64,000 nucleotides of DNA from Polynucleobacter sp. UK-Gri1-W3 (lineage in GTDB: Bacteria; Pseudomonadota; Gammaproteobacteria; Burkholderiales; Burkholderiaceae), in assembly GCF_018881595.1 (NCBI RefSeq), contig NZ_JACVQA010000008.1, positions 228,061-292,060 on the forward strand, written 5' to 3'. Position numbers and translations under genes: made by a program. Shown in pieces: positions 26,486 through 38,634 of this stretch (position 1 is its first letter; every line of letters starts with the position of its first letter). The notes under the pieces were generated by a model, which saw nothing but the letters and a program-made list of their open reading frames with translations, did no database searches and had not been told where the DNA came from.

Positions 26486-27085
26486 ATGTCAGATCGTTTG
26501 AATCAGTTAGCCGCCAACTTAGAAAAAGTTTTAGGTAAGCGCGCGAAGTCCATTGAAATTGCATTAGGTGAAGTGACTGTAGTTGTAAATGCAGATACTT
26601 ATTTTGAATCAGCTTTGTTGTTGCGTGATGATCCATCGCTTGCATTTGAGCAGTTAATAGATTTATGCGGTGTTGATTACCAGGACTTTCGTGATGGCGC
26701 ATGGAGTGGCCAACGCTTCGGGGTTATAAGCCACTTGTTATCTTTGCAGCACAACTGGCGTTTGCGTGTACGCGTATTTGCACCAGATGATAGCTACCCA
26801 TTGGTTGCTTCGATTACTCCAGTCTGGAATTGTGCTAACTGGTTTGAGCGTGAAGCATTTGACCTCTACGGTATTTTGTTTGACGGTCACGATGACTTGC
26901 GTCGTATCCTCACGGATTACGGCTTCATTGGGCATCCATTCAGAAAAGATTTCCCAATCAGCGGCAACGTCGAGATGCGTTATGACCCAGAGTTGAAACG
27001 TGTTGTCTATCAGCCCGTCACGATTGAGGCTCGAGAAATTACTCCACGCATTGTTCGTGAAGAGCAGTATGGAGGTCCGGTTTAA
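26486..27085 (+). CDS. nuoC: NADH-quinone oxidoreductase subunit C
   Basis: 199 aa, the 30-kDa subunit. The signature ERxxxDLxGI is read as [19 protein letters not shown], followed by RRILTDYGF and the C-terminal peptide [10 protein letters not shown]-like segment. Separate from nuoD, unlike the fused NuoCD of E. coli. It stabilises the peripheral arm and starts three bases after nuoB. Confidence 0.96.
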   Translation: MSDRLNQLAANLEKVLGKRAKSIEIALGEVTVVVNADTYFESALLLRDDPSLAFEQLIDLCGVDYQDFRDGAWSGQRFGVISHLLSLQHNWRLRVRVFAPDDSYPLVASITPVWNCANWFEREAFDLYGILFDGHDDLRRILTDYGFIGHPFRKDFPISGNVEMRYDPELKRVVYQPVTIEAREITPRIVREEQYGGPV

Positions 27086-27088
27086 GTC

Positions 27089-28342
27089 ATGGCACAGATT
27101 AAGAACTACACACTCAACTTTGGTCCTCAGCATCCTGCGGCACATGGCGTATTACGTTTAGTGCTTGAGCTTGATGGCGAAGTGATTCAACGCGCAGACC
27201 CACATATTGGTCTATTGCATCGCGCCACAGAAAAATTAGCTGAAACACGTACATGGATTCAGAACGTCCCTTACATGGATCGTTTGGATTATGTATCCAT
27301 GATGTCCAATGAACATGCTTACGTCATGGCCATTGAAAAGTTATTGCAAGTAGATGTTCCACTGCGAGCTCAATACATCCGTGTGATGTATGACGAGTTA
27401 ACTCGTTTATTGAACCACTTACTCTGGATTGGCTGTCATGGTCTAGACGTTGGTGCAATGGCTGTTTTCTTGTACGCATTCCGCGATCGCGAAGATATCT
27501 TTGATATGTATGAAGCTGTATCAGGTGCCCGTATGCATGCTGCTTACTATCGACCTGGTGGCGTATATCGTGATTTGCCAGATCACATGGCTCAGTACAG
27601 CAAGAACAAAATTCGTAGTGACTCTGCTATCAAGCGCTTGAATGAAAACCGTAGCGGTACTTTATTGGATTTCATTGAGCAATTTACGAACGGCTTTGAT
27701 GCCAACGTAGACGAGTACTGCAACCTCTTAACTGATAACCGTATCTGGAAGCAACGTCTAGTCAATATTGGCATCGTCACTCCAGAGCGTGCATTGCAGC
27801 TCGGTTTCACTGGCCCTATGTTGCGTGGTTCAGGCATTGAATGGGATTTGCGTAAGAAGCAACCATATGAAGTCTATGACCGTTTGGATTTTGATATCCC
27901 GGTTGGCGTTAATGGCGATTCTTATGATCGTTATTTGGTGCGCATGGAAGAGATGCGTCAATCCAATCGCATCATCAAGCAGTGCGTCGCTTGGTTAAGG
28001 GCAAACCCAGGCCCTGTGATGAGTGACAACCATAAGGTTTCTCCGCCCAAGCGCGTGCATATGAAAACCAATATGGAAGAATTGATTCACCATTTCAAAC
28101 TCTTTACTGAAGGTATTCATGTGCCTGATGGCGAGGCTTATTCAGCTGTTGAGCATCCAAAAGGTGAGTTCGGAATTTACTTAATTTCAGATGGTGCTAA
28201 CAAACCCTACCGCATGAAGATTCGTGCGCCAGGATTCGTTCACCTGTCAGCAATGGATGAGATGTCACGTGGCCACATGTTGGCTGATGCGGTAACTATT
28301 ATTGGTACCCAAGATATTGTGTTCGGGGAGATTGACCGCTAA
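27089..28342 (+). CDS. nuoD: NADH-quinone oxidoreductase subunit D
   Basis: 417 aa, the 49-kDa subunit that forms the ubiquinone site with NuoB. The N-terminal [18 protein letters not shown] holds the quinone-binding His, then [12 protein letters not shown] and the C-terminal DIVFGEIDR. No nickel cysteines, as expected for this hydrogenase-derived subunit in complex I. Starts three bases after nuoC. Confidence 0.97.
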   Translation: MAQIKNYTLNFGPQHPAAHGVLRLVLELDGEVIQRADPHIGLLHRATEKLAETRTWIQNVPYMDRLDYVSMMSNEHAYVMAIEKLLQVDVPLRAQYIRVMYDELTRLLNHLLWIGCHGLDVGAMAVFLYAFRDREDIFDMYEAVSGARMHAAYYRPGGVYRDLPDHMAQYSKNKIRSDSAIKRLNENRSGTLLDFIEQFTNGFDANVDEYCNLLTDNRIWKQRLVNIGIVTPERALQLGFTGPMLRGSGIEWDLRKKQPYEVYDRLDFDIPVGVNGDSYDRYLVRMEEMRQSNRIIKQCVAWLRANPGPVMSDNHKVSPPKRVHMKTNMEELIHHFKLFTEGIHVPDGEAYSAVEHPKGEFGIYLISDGANKPYRMKIRAPGFVHLSAMDEMSRGHMLADAVTIIGTQDIVFGEIDR

Positions 28343-28365
28343 TTGAGCGTGCCAAGGATTATTTA

Positions 28366-28872
28366 ATGACTACAACTCTTCAACTTTCCGATAAAACACT
28401 GGCTGATATTCATCGCAATATCGCTAAGTACCCGCCAGAGCACAAGCAGTCTGCCGTGATGGCCTGTTTGATTGCAGCCCAAACAGAGGTAGGTTGGGTT
28501 TCTCCAGAAGTGATCGAAACGATTGCTCAAATTTTAGAGATGCCAAGTATTGCTGTTGATGAAGTGGCAACTTTTTACAACATGTACAACACCAAGAAAA
28601 TTGGTAAATACAAGCTGGTAATTTGCACCAATTTGCCATGCCAGTTAACCCATGGTGAAACAGCCGCAACCTATTTAAAAGAAACCCTAGGCATTGGTTA
28701 CAACGAAACAACGCCTTGTGGAACCTTCACTTTAAAAGAAGGCGAATGTATGGGTGCTTGCGGTGATTCACCAGTAATGCTTGTGAACGATAAGCGTATG
28801 TGTAGCTTTATGAGCAAAGAAAAGATTGATGCTTTGTTAAATGAATTACGTGCAGAAGGGAAAGCAGCATGA
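28366..28872 (+). CDS. nuoE: NADH-quinone oxidoreductase subunit E
   Basis: 168 aa, thioredoxin-like 24-kDa subunit. The [2Fe-2S] cluster N1a ligands are the cysteines of CTNLPCQL and of [16 protein letters not shown] seven bases before the ATG. Its stop overlaps the nuoF start (ATGA), so E and F of the NADH-oxidising module are coupled. Confidence 0.96.
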   Translation: MTTTLQLSDKTLADIHRNIAKYPPEHKQSAVMACLIAAQTEVGWVSPEVIETIAQILEMPSIAVDEVATFYNMYNTKKIGKYKLVICTNLPCQLTHGETAATYLKETLGIGYNETTPCGTFTLKEGECMGACGDSPVMLVNDKRMCSFMSKEKIDALLNELRAEGKAA

Positions 28873-30167
28873 CCAGCTTGCACGATCGCCACATTAAGCC
28901 TTTAATTCTTGCTGGATTAAATGGCGACAACTGGCGTTTAAAAGATTACGAAAGTCGTGGTGGTTATCAACAGCTTCGTCGTTTAATTAACGATAAAGTA
29001 TCACCCGATAGCATCATCGCAGAATTAAAAGCTTCATCATTACGTGGCCGTGGTGGTGCAGGCTTTCCAACTGGCTTGAAGTGGAGCTTCATGCCACGCC
29101 AATTTCCAGGACAAAAATATTTAGTTTGTAATAGTGACGAAGGTGAGCCGGGTACATTTAAAGACCGTGACATCATGCGTTACAACCCACATGCCTTGAT
29201 TGAGGGCATGATTATTGGTGCTTACACCATGGGTATCACTACTGGCTACAACTACATCCACGGTGAAATCTGGGAAGTATATTCACGTTTTGAAGAAGCT
29301 CTTGAAGAAGCGCGTGCTGCGGGATATTTAGGCGATAAGATTTTAGGAAGTGATTTCTCCTTCCAGTTGCACGCTTCTCCAGGTTGGGGTGCATATATTT
29401 GTGGCGAAGAGACTGCATTACTTGAGTCATTAGAGGGCAAAAAAGGTCAACCCCGCTTTAAGCCGCCATTCCCCGCAAGCTTTGGCTTGTATGGCAAACC
29501 AACCACGATTAACAACACTGAAACATTTGCTGCTGTGCCATTTATTTTGGCAATTGGTGGTCAGGCCTATTTAGAGCTTGGTAAACCTAATAACGGCGGA
29601 ACAAAAATTTATTCTGTTTCGGGTGATGTTGTACATCCAGGTAATTACGAAATTCCGTTGGGCACTCCCTTTGCAGAGCTTCTAAAGCTAGCTGGTGGTA
29701 TGCGTGATGGCATAGCTTTGAAGGCGGTGATTCCTGGTGGATCTTCTGCACCAGTAATTCCTGGAGCGCAGATGATGGATCTGACTATGGATTACGACAG
29801 CATTGCTAAGGCCGGCTCTATGTTGGGTTCGGGTGCAGTGATTGTGATGAATGAAACACGTTGCATGGTGCGTGCCTTAGAGCGTTTATCTTATTTCTAT
29901 CACGAAGAATCATGTGGTCAGTGCACTCCATGTCGTGAAGGTACCGGCTGGTTGTGGCGCATTGTTCACCGTATTGAGCATGGCGAAGGGCAACCAGAGG
30001 ATTTGGATTTACTCAATGACGTAGCTGCCAATATTCAAGGTCGCACGATTTGCGCTTTAGGTGATGCAGCAGCAATGCCAGTTCGTGGCATGTTGAAGCA
30101 TTACATGGATGAATTTGTGTATCACGTAGAACATAAGCGCTGCTTAGATTCTGCGAAACCTTTATAA
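28869..30167 (+). CDS. nuoF: NADH-quinone oxidoreductase subunit F
   Basis: 432 aa. Binds NADH and FMN and cluster N3. The nucleotide site is [15 protein letters not shown], the FMN site [15 protein letters not shown], and the [4Fe-4S] ligands are in [11 protein letters not shown] with a later Cys in [10 protein letters not shown]. Entry point of electrons to complex I. Confidence 0.97.
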   Translation: MTSLHDRHIKPLILAGLNGDNWRLKDYESRGGYQQLRRLINDKVSPDSIIAELKASSLRGRGGAGFPTGLKWSFMPRQFPGQKYLVCNSDEGEPGTFKDRDIMRYNPHALIEGMIIGAYTMGITTGYNYIHGEIWEVYSRFEEALEEARAAGYLGDKILGSDFSFQLHASPGWGAYICGEETALLESLEGKKGQPRFKPPFPASFGLYGKPTTINNTETFAAVPFILAIGGQAYLELGKPNNGGTKIYSVSGDVVHPGNYEIPLGTPFAELLKLAGGMRDGIALKAVIPGGSSAPVIPGAQMMDLTMDYDSIAKAGSMLGSGAVIVMNETRCMVRALERLSYFYHEESCGQCTPCREGTGWLWRIVHRIEHGEGQPEDLDLLNDVAANIQGRTICALGDAAAMPVRGMLKHYMDEFVYHVEHKRCLDSAKPL

Positions 30168-30193
30168 AGATTTAGAGCACGGGATATCTAAAA

Positions 30194-32512
30194 TTGAGCA
30201 TGGTAGAAATCGAATTAGATGGCAAGACTGTAGAAGTTCCGCAAGGTTCGATGGTGATGCACGCCGCGAACAAGATCGGCACCTACGTTCCTCACTTCTG
30301 CTATCACAAGAAGTTATCGATTGCAGCTAACTGCCGTATGTGCCTGGTTGAAGTCGAAAAAGCACCTAAACCATTGCCTGCCTGTGCAACTCCTGTTACT
30401 CAAGGCATGAAGGTATTTACACACTCCGCTAAGGCGGTTGAAGCCCAGCGTTCAGTAATGGAATTCCTGCTAATTAACCACCCATTGGATTGCCCAATTT
30501 GTGACCAAGGTGGCGAGTGCCAGTTGCAAGACTTAGCAGTTGGTTATGGCAAGTCTAATTCACGCTATGACGAAGAGAAGCGTGTTGTTTTTCATAAGAA
30601 TGTCGGTCCATTGATCTCTATGCAAGAGATGACCCGTTGTATCCATTGCACACGCTGCGTACGTTTTGGCCAAGAAGTGGCTGGCGTTATGGAGCTGGGC
30701 ATGGTCAACCGTGGCGAGCATTCAGAAATTACCACCTTTGTTGGCCAGACTGTAGATTCAGAGTTATCTGGAAACATGATTGATTTGTGTCCAGTTGGTG
30801 CATTAACCAGCAAGCCATTCCGCTATGCTGCGCGTACATGGGAACTGGGACGCAAGCGTTCAGTAAGTCCACACGATAGCTTAGGTGCAAATACTACGGT
30901 TCAGACTAAAGCCAATAAAGTAATGCGCGTAGTTGCATTGGAAAATGAATCAATTAATGAATGTTGGATTAGTGATCGTGACCGCTTCTCTTACGAGGGT
31001 TTAAATAGCTCTGATCGTGTAACAACGCCAATGGTGAAGCAGGGCGGTCAATGGCTAGAAACAGATTGGCAATCAGCATTAGACTATGTTGCACATTCCC
31101 TGAAAACGATTTCAGCTGAAAGTGGCCCGGAGTCCATTGGCGCGTTAGCGCACCCAATATCTAGCACAGAAGAATTACACCTCTTGCAAAAGATGGTTCG
31201 TGGTTTGGGTTCTATGCAGATTGAAACGCGTTTGCGCCAGACGGATGTGAATGCTGCTGCAGCTGCGCCTTGGTTGGGTATGCCAATTGCAAAGATTAAT
31301 GAATTAGATCGCGTATTAGTGATTGGTAGCTTCTTACGCAAAGATCAGCCTGTACTAGCAGCGCGTATCCGTACTGCCAATAAGCGTGGCTTACAAGTAA
31401 CTCGTATAGATGCCGGCGGTGATGACTGGTTAATTCCAAGTAGTGGTGTTGTTGCTGCACCAAGCGCATGGCTCAATGCATTAAGTGAAGTTGCTCTTGC
31501 CGTTGCTAAAGCTAAATCAGTAAGCGCGCCAGCTGGTACACCCAACTTATCTATTTCTCCTGCAGCGCAAAAAATTGCGGATAGTCTGCTCTCAGGTGAG
31601 TCAAAATCTGTATTGCTCGGTTCTGCTGCTATTGCACACCACCATGCTTCAGACTTGCATGTCATGGCGCAATTTATTGCTGAGCAGACTGGTGCTACCT
31701 TAGGATTCCTGCCAGTTGGCGGTAATGCAGTGGGCGCATCCTTGGTTAGCGCCAATGGTGCTGGTGTTGAGTCAGTTCTCTCTGGTGATCGTCGTGCAGT
31801 AATCTTGATGAACATCGAGCCTGATTCAGATCTGCCTAATCCAGTAGCTGCTCGTGAGGCATTGGCAAAAGCAAATACAGTAATTGCTTTAAGCGCCTAT
31901 AAGAGTGCTGACTTAATGGAAGTTGCTGATGTCATTCTCCCAATCTCTACATTCTCAGAATCAGTTTCTACCTTCGTCAATCTAGAGGGCAGAGTTCAAA
32001 CGGTTCAGCCTTCAGTCAAGCCTTTGGGTGATTCACGTCCATCATGGAAAGTATTGCGTGTTTTGGGCGGGCTGTTGAGCTTAGAGGGCTTCTTGTTTAA
32101 TGCACCCGAGGAAGTTTTAGGTGAGGCATTGGATGAGGGTTATTGCACTCGTTTGGATAACAAGACCTCTGGTACATCTATTAATGGCAATCAAGCCCCA
32201 TTGAATGGTCTTGAGCGTTTAGCTGATGTCAATATCTATGCTGGCGACCAAATCGTACGTCGCTCATCAGCACTGCAATTAACTCGCGATGCTAAGCGCG
32301 GCAATCAGGTCGGCTTGAGTAAAAGTATATTTGCTGAGTTGAGTCTTAAAGAGGGTGATGCCGTTCGAGTTACTCAAGGAACTCAATCCGTTGATATGCC
32401 GGCAACACTAGAAGTAAATTTAGCGCCAAGTGCTGTCAGAATCTCTGCTGGAACTATGGCTAGTGCGAAATTAGGATCTATGTTTGGTCTAGTCACTGTT
32501 AGTAAGGCATAA
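30194..32512 (+). CDS. nuoG: NADH-quinone oxidoreductase subunit G
   Basis: 772 aa. N-terminal [2Fe-2S] ferredoxin domain ([15 protein letters not shown], then PACATPV), a His/Cys cluster site, [12 protein letters not shown], and a second four-Cys site ([12 protein letters not shown]), followed by a molybdopterin-oxidoreductase-like domain without active cofactor. TTG 30194 has GGGA nine bases upstream; ATG 30200, two codons later, is the alternative and gives the more usual MVEIELDG start. Links NuoF to the rest of the peripheral arm. Confidence 0.95.
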   Translation: MSMVEIELDGKTVEVPQGSMVMHAANKIGTYVPHFCYHKKLSIAANCRMCLVEVEKAPKPLPACATPVTQGMKVFTHSAKAVEAQRSVMEFLLINHPLDCPICDQGGECQLQDLAVGYGKSNSRYDEEKRVVFHKNVGPLISMQEMTRCIHCTRCVRFGQEVAGVMELGMVNRGEHSEITTFVGQTVDSELSGNMIDLCPVGALTSKPFRYAARTWELGRKRSVSPHDSLGANTTVQTKANKVMRVVALENESINECWISDRDRFSYEGLNSSDRVTTPMVKQGGQWLETDWQSALDYVAHSLKTISAESGPESIGALAHPISSTEELHLLQKMVRGLGSMQIETRLRQTDVNAAAAAPWLGMPIAKINELDRVLVIGSFLRKDQPVLAARIRTANKRGLQVTRIDAGGDDWLIPSSGVVAAPSAWLNALSEVALAVAKAKSVSAPAGTPNLSISPAAQKIADSLLSGESKSVLLGSAAIAHHHASDLHVMAQFIAEQTGATLGFLPVGGNAVGASLVSANGAGVESVLSGDRRAVILMNIEPDSDLPNPVAAREALAKANTVIALSAYKSADLMEVADVILPISTFSESVSTFVNLEGRVQTVQPSVKPLGDSRPSWKVLRVLGGLLSLEGFLFNAPEEVLGEALDEGYCTRLDNKTSGTSINGNQAPLNGLERLADVNIYAGDQIVRRSSALQLTRDAKRGNQVGLSKSIFAELSLKEGDAVRVTQGTQSVDMPATLEVNLAPSAVRISAGTMASAKLGSMFGLVTVSKA

Positions 32513-32520
32513 GGTTAGAG

Positions 32521-33594
32521 ATGGATAATTTCTTGAACCTCGTTACCACTCAAGGCGAAGCCATTTTTGGTTCTTTATGGCCGTTGGTTTGGGCTTTAGT
32601 ACGCATCGTCATCATCGTGTTGCCAATGTTTGGTTGCGTAGCCTACTTAACCCTCTGGGAAAGAAAGCTAATTGGCTGGATGCACATTCGCCTTGGACCA
32701 AATCGCGTGGGGCCTTTAGGTTTACTGCAACCGATTGCTGATGCATTAAAGCTTTTGATGAAGGAGATCATTGCTCCTGCACAAGCTAGCAAGGTTCTCT
32801 ACTTCATTGCACCAATTATGGTGATCATGCCTGCATTTGCTGCATGGGCTGTTATTCCATTCCAAGCGAAGATGGTTTTGGCTGATGTGAACGCTGGACT
32901 TTTGTACATCATGGCAATTTCATCCATCGGCGTTTATGGTGTGATCTTGGCTGGTTGGTCTTCAAACTCAAAATATCCATTCCTTGGCGCTATGCGTGCA
33001 TCAGCACAAATGATCTCTTATGAGATTGCGATGGGCTTTGCATTGGTTACTGTCTTATTGACATCCGGCTCATTAAATCTGAGCACGATTGTTGCCTCGC
33101 AAGAGCAGGGTTACTTTGCCAACATGGGCTTGAACTTCCTTTCTTGGAATTGGCTCCCATTGTTGCCAATGTTCTTGATCTACTTTATCTCCGGTGTTGC
33201 TGAAACAAACCGCCATCCATTTGACGTTGTTGAGGGTGAGTCTGAGATTGTTGCTGGACACATGGTTGAGTACTCAGGCATGTCTTTTGCTATGTTCTTC
33301 TTAGCTGAATACGCCAATATGATTTTGATTGCAGCCGTTGCTTCAATCATGTTCTTGGGCGGTTGGTTGCCAATTGTTGATTTACCAATCTTGCGCGATA
33401 TTCCAGGATTCTTCTGGTTATTTGGCAAGACTTTCTTCCTGTTGTCCTGCGTAATCTGGTTGCGTGCTACATTGCCTCGCTACCGCTATGACCAAATCAT
33501 GCGTTTAGGTTGGAAGATCTTTATTCCCATCTCAGTGTTCTGGGTGGTTGTTATCGGCGCGTGGGTTGTATCCCCATGGAATATTTGGAAATAA
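32521..33594 (+). CDS. nuoH: NADH-quinone oxidoreductase subunit H
   Basis: 357 aa, eight or so membrane spans. The conserved [21 protein letters not shown] and the acidic quinone-channel loop [16 protein letters not shown] are present. It anchors the peripheral arm and frames the quinone cavity with NuoB and NuoD. Confidence 0.97.
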   Translation: MDNFLNLVTTQGEAIFGSLWPLVWALVRIVIIVLPMFGCVAYLTLWERKLIGWMHIRLGPNRVGPLGLLQPIADALKLLMKEIIAPAQASKVLYFIAPIMVIMPAFAAWAVIPFQAKMVLADVNAGLLYIMAISSIGVYGVILAGWSSNSKYPFLGAMRASAQMISYEIAMGFALVTVLLTSGSLNLSTIVASQEQGYFANMGLNFLSWNWLPLLPMFLIYFISGVAETNRHPFDVVEGESEIVAGHMVEYSGMSFAMFFLAEYANMILIAAVASIMFLGGWLPIVDLPILRDIPGFFWLFGKTFFLLSCVIWLRATLPRYRYDQIMRLGWKIFIPISVFWVVVIGAWVVSPWNIWK

Positions 33595-33605
33595 GTTGAT
33601 TAATC

Positions 33606-34097
33606 ATGTTTAAGAAAATTTCCCAATTCCTCGATAGCTTGATGCTTAAAGACATCTTGACTGGTATGTCCATTACTGGACGCTACCTCTTTAAGCCTAA
33701 GATCACGGTTCAGTATCCTGAAGAGAAAACTCCATTGTCGAATCGCTTCCGCGGTTTACATGCACTACGTCGTTATGAGAACGGTGAAGAGCGTTGCATT
33801 GGCTGCAAACTGTGTGAAGCGGTCTGCCCAGCATACGCAATTACCATTGAAACTGCTGAGCGCGATGATGGCACTCGCCGTACTAGCCGTTATGACATCG
33901 ACCTTACAAAATGTATTTTCTGTGGCTTCTGTGAAGAGGCGTGTCCCGTAGATGCCATTGTAGAAACCAATATTTTTGAATACTTTGGCGATAAGCGTGG
34001 TGATCTGTATTTCACTAAAGACATGCTTTTGGCTGTAGGCGATAAGTACGAAAAAGATATTGCCGCTAACCGTGCAGCTGATGCACCTTACCGTTAA
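33606..34097 (+). CDS. nuoI: NADH-quinone oxidoreductase subunit I
   Basis: 163 aa. Two [4Fe-4S] ferredoxin motifs, [12 protein letters not shown] and [12 protein letters not shown] (clusters N6a and N6b), relay electrons to NuoB. An amphipathic N-terminal helix lies on the membrane. Twelve bases after nuoH. Confidence 0.97.
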   Translation: MFKKISQFLDSLMLKDILTGMSITGRYLFKPKITVQYPEEKTPLSNRFRGLHALRRYENGEERCIGCKLCEAVCPAYAITIETAERDDGTRRTSRYDIDLTKCIFCGFCEEACPVDAIVETNIFEYFGDKRGDLYFTKDMLLAVGDKYEKDIAANRAADAPYR

Positions 34098-34117
34098 TCG
34101 AATCGAGCTGAACTAAT

Positions 34118-34765
34118 ATGACATTCGATCCATCTACTTTATTTGCTGTTTTCTTTTACGGCTTTGCAGGCCTGTTAGTTATCTCTGCAGTACGAGTGAT
34201 CACAGCTCGTAATCCAGTTCATGCAGCACTATTTCTGGTGTTGGCATTCTTTTGTGCATCCGGACTCTGGATGTTGCTCAAGGCTGAATTTTTGAGCTTA
34301 GCTCTAATTCTGGTTTATGTAGGCGCTGTAATGGTGTTGTTCCTATTCGTGGTCATGATGTTGGATCTAGACATAGAGCATTTACGCAGAGATTTTAAAA
34401 AGTATTTGCCGGTAGCCTTTTTGATGGGCGCAGTGATTGTTCTTGAACTATCGATTGTGATTATTCGTAGCTTCATTGGTACCAATGTACCCGTGCAGCC
34501 TATGCCTGAAGAAATGATGGCAAATAATACTCAAGCCTTAGGCATGTTGATCTTTGTTGATTATGTTTATGCGTTTGAAGTTGCTGGCGTGATTTTGTTA
34601 GTGGCAATTATTGCTGCTGTTGCTTTGACATTGCGCAATCGCAAAGACTCTAAAGCGCAAAACATCCATGAGCAGGTTAATGTGGTTGCCGCAGATCGTA
34701 TGCGTATTGTGAAGATGGGTTCTGACATGGCGGCAAAACAAGATGTAAGAGGAGAGAAGAAATGA
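34118..34765 (+). CDS. nuoJ: NADH-quinone oxidoreductase subunit J
   Basis: 215 aa with five membrane spans. The conserved [16 protein letters not shown] of the third helix, with its characteristic pi-bulge region, identifies it. A charged C-terminal tail of about 40 residues is cytoplasmic. Its stop overlaps nuoK (ATGA). Confidence 0.95.
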   Translation: MTFDPSTLFAVFFYGFAGLLVISAVRVITARNPVHAALFLVLAFFCASGLWMLLKAEFLSLALILVYVGAVMVLFLFVVMMLDLDIEHLRRDFKKYLPVAFLMGAVIVLELSIVIIRSFIGTNVPVQPMPEEMMANNTQALGMLIFVDYVYAFEVAGVILLVAIIAAVALTLRNRKDSKAQNIHEQVNVVAADRMRIVKMGSDMAAKQDVRGEKK

Positions 34766-35070
34766 GTATCACTCTCGCTCATTACTTGGTTCTTGGTGCG
34801 ATTTTGTTCGCAGCCAGTGTTATCGGTATTTTCTTAAACCGTAAGAATGTCATCGTATTGCTCATGGCTATTGAGTTGATGCTTCTCTCGGTCAATATGA
34901 ACTTTGTTGCCTTCTCCCATTATTTGGGTGACATGGCAGGTCAAGTATTCGTATTCTTTATTTTGACTGTGGCAGCTGCTGAGGCGGCTATCGGCTTGGC
35001 AATTTTGGTGGTGCTCTTCCGTAAGGTCGACACCATTAATGCCGAAGATCTTGACCACCTAAAAGGCTAG
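34762..35070 (+). CDS. nuoK: NADH-quinone oxidoreductase subunit K
   Basis: 102 aa, three spans, with the two membrane Glu residues of the proton path visible in [15 protein letters not shown] and [16 protein letters not shown]. Coupled to nuoJ by a four-base overlap. Confidence 0.96.
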   Translation: MSITLAHYLVLGAILFAASVIGIFLNRKNVIVLLMAIELMLLSVNMNFVAFSHYLGDMAGQVFVFFILTVAAAEAAIGLAILVVLFRKVDTINAEDLDHLKG

Positions 35071-35072
35071 TC

Positions 35073-37133
35073 ATGCAATTGACCTTAAATATTCCCGTAC
35101 TTTGCGCTATTCCACTGGCGCCATTAGTTGGCTCCATCATTGCTGGTTTCCTTGGTACAAAGCTAGGTGGTAACCGCATTGGTCATGGCGCAAGTCAGTT
35201 TGTGACTATCTTGGGCGTAACAATTGCTTTCGTGCTTTCTTGCAATGTTTTAGTCCAAGTAATGGACGGTTTCTATTTCAACGGTACTGTGTATCGTTGG
35301 ATGCAGTTGGGTGAGCTCAATTTAGATATTGGCTTCTTAATTGATCCTTTAACTGCAACCATGATGTGTGTAGTGACCTTTGTGTCATTGATGGTTCATA
35401 TCTACACCATTGGATACATGAATGGTGAAGAGGGTTACAACCGCTTCTTCTCCTATATCTCTTTGTTTACTTTTGCCATGTTGATGTTGGTAATGAGTAA
35501 TAACCTATTGCAGCTCTTCTTCGGCTGGGAAGCAGTGGGTGTGGTTTCTTATTTGTTGATTGGCTTCTACTTTGAGCGCCAGTCTGCAGTATTTGCCAAT
35601 ATGAAGGCTTTCTTGGTAAACCGCGTAGGTGACTTTGGCTTCATCCTTGGCATTGGCATCTTGCTAGCGAGCACAGGTTCGATGCAATATGACGTGATCT
35701 TTTCGCAGAACTCAGCATTGGCTGCTCAAACTCTCCCAGGAACAAGCTGGAACTTGATGACAGTAGCTTGTATCTGTTTATTCATTGGTGCCATGGGTAA
35801 ATCCGCACAATTCCCACTGCATGTTTGGTTGCCTGATTCAATGGAAGGTCCAACCCCTATCTCTGCATTGATTCACGCGGCGACCATGGTTACCGCAGGC
35901 ATCTTCATGGTGTCACGTATGTCACCATTGTTTGAGCTTTCAGATACAGCGTTGAGCTTTATTTTAGTCATTGGAGCTATCACGGCACTCTTCATGGGTT
36001 TCCTCGGAATTGTGCAAAACGATATCAAGCGAGTTGTTGCGTATTCCACTTTGTCTCAGCTTGGGTATATGACAGTAGCTTTGGGCGTTTCTGCATACCC
36101 AGTTGCCATCTTCCATTTGATGACCCATGCATTCTTTAAAGCACTATTGTTCCTCGCTGCAGGTAGTGTGATTCTTGGTATGCACCACGAACAAGACATG
36201 CGCAAGATGGGCGGCCTCTGGAAATACATGCCAATTACTTGCCTCATGATGTTATTGGGTAATCTTGCTCTAGTTGGCACACCATTCTTCTCAGGCTTCT
36301 ACTCAAAAGATTCCATTATTGAAGCGGTTGCTGCCAGCCATATTCCAGGCTCTGGATTTGCTTACTTTGCCGTTATGGCAAGCGTATTTGTTACTGCTTT
36401 GTATTCATTCCGCTTGTACTTTTATGTATTTCATGGAAAAGCCCGTTGGGGTCATGATGATGCGCATGCACATGAGCACCACAATGATCATGCAGAGCAG
36501 GGTGATGATCACGCTCACCATGGTTTGGCACCGGGCCAAAAACCGCATGAATCTCCATTTGTTGTTACATTACCTTTGATTCTCCTTGCCATTCCATCCG
36601 TAATCATTGGTTTTTACACAATTTCTCCATTGTTATTTGGAACATACTTCGGTGACTCCATCTTTATTGATTTGGCGCGCCATCCTGTAATGAAGGAATT
36701 GGAAGATGAATTCCATGGCCCAATTGCGATGGCCATTCATGCATTCACATCCCCGGTACTGTTGTTAGTAGTTCTCGGTGTATTGACTGCAGCCATTGGA
36801 TATTTATGGGCTCCTAAGTTGCCTGGCAAAGTTGCCCAGACATTCGCGCCTATCAAGAAATTATTTGATAACAAGTACTACCTTGATGAAATCAACCAGG
36901 CTGTATTTGCTAAGGGCCTTATTTGGATCGGTAGCTTTTTGTGGCACCGTGGCGATCAAAAGATCATCGATGGTTTCTTTGTTAATGGCAGTGCGCATGC
37001 AGTAGGGCGCTTTGCTGGAGTTATCCGTCATTTGCAATCCGGTTATCTATATCACTATGCCTTCGCTATGATCGCAGGCTTAGCGGTATTGCTTGCTTGG
37101 GTTTTGTACGCTTACCTGCCTTTTGTTCGCTAG
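35073..37133 (+). CDS. nuoL: NADH-quinone oxidoreductase subunit L
   Basis: 686 aa, antiporter-like proton pump subunit with about 14 spans and the long lateral helix at the C-terminus. The conserved GWEAVGVVSYLLIGFYF and VWLPDSMEGPTPISALIHAATMV are present. A cytosolic or periplasmic loop at residues 461-484 is dominated by His, Asp and Ala (HDDAHAHEHHNDH and so on), longer than in E. coli. Function of that loop unknown; metal binding is possible. Confidence 0.96.
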   Translation: MQLTLNIPVLCAIPLAPLVGSIIAGFLGTKLGGNRIGHGASQFVTILGVTIAFVLSCNVLVQVMDGFYFNGTVYRWMQLGELNLDIGFLIDPLTATMMCVVTFVSLMVHIYTIGYMNGEEGYNRFFSYISLFTFAMLMLVMSNNLLQLFFGWEAVGVVSYLLIGFYFERQSAVFANMKAFLVNRVGDFGFILGIGILLASTGSMQYDVIFSQNSALAAQTLPGTSWNLMTVACICLFIGAMGKSAQFPLHVWLPDSMEGPTPISALIHAATMVTAGIFMVSRMSPLFELSDTALSFILVIGAITALFMGFLGIVQNDIKRVVAYSTLSQLGYMTVALGVSAYPVAIFHLMTHAFFKALLFLAAGSVILGMHHEQDMRKMGGLWKYMPITCLMMLLGNLALVGTPFFSGFYSKDSIIEAVAASHIPGSGFAYFAVMASVFVTALYSFRLYFYVFHGKARWGHDDAHAHEHHNDHAEQGDDHAHHGLAPGQKPHESPFVVTLPLILLAIPSVIIGFYTISPLLFGTYFGDSIFIDLARHPVMKELEDEFHGPIAMAIHAFTSPVLLLVVLGVLTAAIGYLWAPKLPGKVAQTFAPIKKLFDNKYYLDEINQAVFAKGLIWIGSFLWHRGDQKIIDGFFVNGSAHAVGRFAGVIRHLQSGYLYHYAFAMIAGLAVLLAWVLYAYLPFVR

Positions 37134-37157
37134 GCCTTTGTTACTTAAGTAGCCACT

Positions 37158-38624
37158 ATGATCCTTTCTTACGCCATTTGGACCCCGATTGTCTTTGGAC
37201 TCATTATTTTGTTTTATGGGTCTGAGAAGCCTTCTGCCGGCGTTCGCTGGTTAGCTTTGGTTGGTGCGGTACTCGGATTTATTGCAACTCTTCCATTGGT
37301 GATTCATTTTGATGTCGCCAATCCAGGGATGCAGTTTGTTGAAAAAGTCAGCTGGATCCCGCGCTACGACATCAACTATCACCTAGGTATTGATGGTATC
37401 TCCGTTTGGTTTATTGTGCTGACCGCGTTTATTAACATTATTGTAGTCATCGCAGCATGGGAAGTTATTCAAACCAAAGTGTCGCAATACTTTGCATCCT
37501 TCATGATTCTTTCTGGATTAATGATTGGTGTATTTAGTGCGCTTGATGCCTTATTGTTTTATGTCTTCTTTGAGGCAACACTGATTCCGATGTACATCAT
37601 TATTGGTGTATGGGGTGGTCATAATCGTATTTACGCAGCATTTAAATTCTTCTTGTATACATTGCTAGGATCTTTGCTGACTTTAGTTGCGATGCTGTAT
37701 CTTTATAACGTAACAAATACTTTTGATATCTTGGCTTGGCAAAATGCGCACTTAGATATTGTTGAGCAAATTATGTTGTTTGCGGCGTTCTTTATTGCAT
37801 TTGCTGTGAAGGTCCCAATGTGGCCATTACATACTTGGTTGCCAGACGTCCACGTTGAGGCGCCAACAGGCGGTTCAGTTGTCTTGGCTGCAATCATGCT
37901 AAAGCTTGGCGCTTACGGATTTCTGCGTTTCTCATTGCCAATTGCACCAGATGCAAGCCAGTATTTAGGCCCATTTGTTATTTTCTTATCCTTAGTTGCT
38001 GTCATTTATGTTGGCGCGGTTGCTTTAGTCCAAAAAGACATGAAAAAGCTGGTTGCGTACTCATCAGTAGCGCATATGGGCTTTGTAACCTTGGGCTTCT
38101 TCCTCTTTAGCCCATTGGGTATCGAGGGTGGCATCGTGCAAATGATTTCTCATGGTTTTGTTGCTGGTGCTATGTTCCTTTCTATTGGTGTGCTTTATGA
38201 CCGCATGCATACCCGTCAGATTGCTGATTACGGCGGCGTAGTACACCGTATGCCAGCCTTTACTGCTTTTGCAGTATTGATGGCGATGGCTAACTGCGGC
38301 TTACCGGCAACCTCTGGTTTTGTTGGTGAGTTCATGGTGATATTGGCTGCTGTTGATTATGATTTTGTCATTGGTATCCTCGCAGCAACTGCATTGATAT
38401 TGGGTGCTGCCTATTCTTTGTGGATGGTAAAGCGGGTATTTTTTGGCACCATCAATAATGCTCATGTAGAGGAGTTAAAAGACTTGAACGGTCGTGAATA
38501 TTTCCTAATGGCAGTACTTTCTATCTGCGTGATCGGTATGGGGGTTTATCCAAAGCCGTTTACTGACATCATTCATCCAGCTGTGATTAATCTGCTTCAG
38601 CATGTTGCTGTTAGCAAACTCTGA
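37158..38624 (+). CDS. nuoM: NADH-quinone oxidoreductase subunit M
   Basis: 488 aa, antiporter-like subunit with the key Glu in FFEATLIPMYIIIGVWGG, membrane Lys residues, and WPLHTWLPDVHVEAPTGGSV. One of the three proton-pumping modules. Follows nuoL by 24 bases. Confidence 0.96.
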   Translation: MILSYAIWTPIVFGLIILFYGSEKPSAGVRWLALVGAVLGFIATLPLVIHFDVANPGMQFVEKVSWIPRYDINYHLGIDGISVWFIVLTAFINIIVVIAAWEVIQTKVSQYFASFMILSGLMIGVFSALDALLFYVFFEATLIPMYIIIGVWGGHNRIYAAFKFFLYTLLGSLLTLVAMLYLYNVTNTFDILAWQNAHLDIVEQIMLFAAFFIAFAVKVPMWPLHTWLPDVHVEAPTGGSVVLAAIMLKLGAYGFLRFSLPIAPDASQYLGPFVIFLSLVAVIYVGAVALVQKDMKKLVAYSSVAHMGFVTLGFFLFSPLGIEGGIVQMISHGFVAGAMFLSIGVLYDRMHTRQIADYGGVVHRMPAFTAFAVLMAMANCGLPATSGFVGEFMVILAAVDYDFVIGILAATALILGAAYSLWMVKRVFFGTINNAHVEELKDLNGREYFLMAVLSICVIGMGVYPKPFTDIIHPAVINLLQHVAVSKL

Positions 38625-38634
38625 GTAGGCACAA

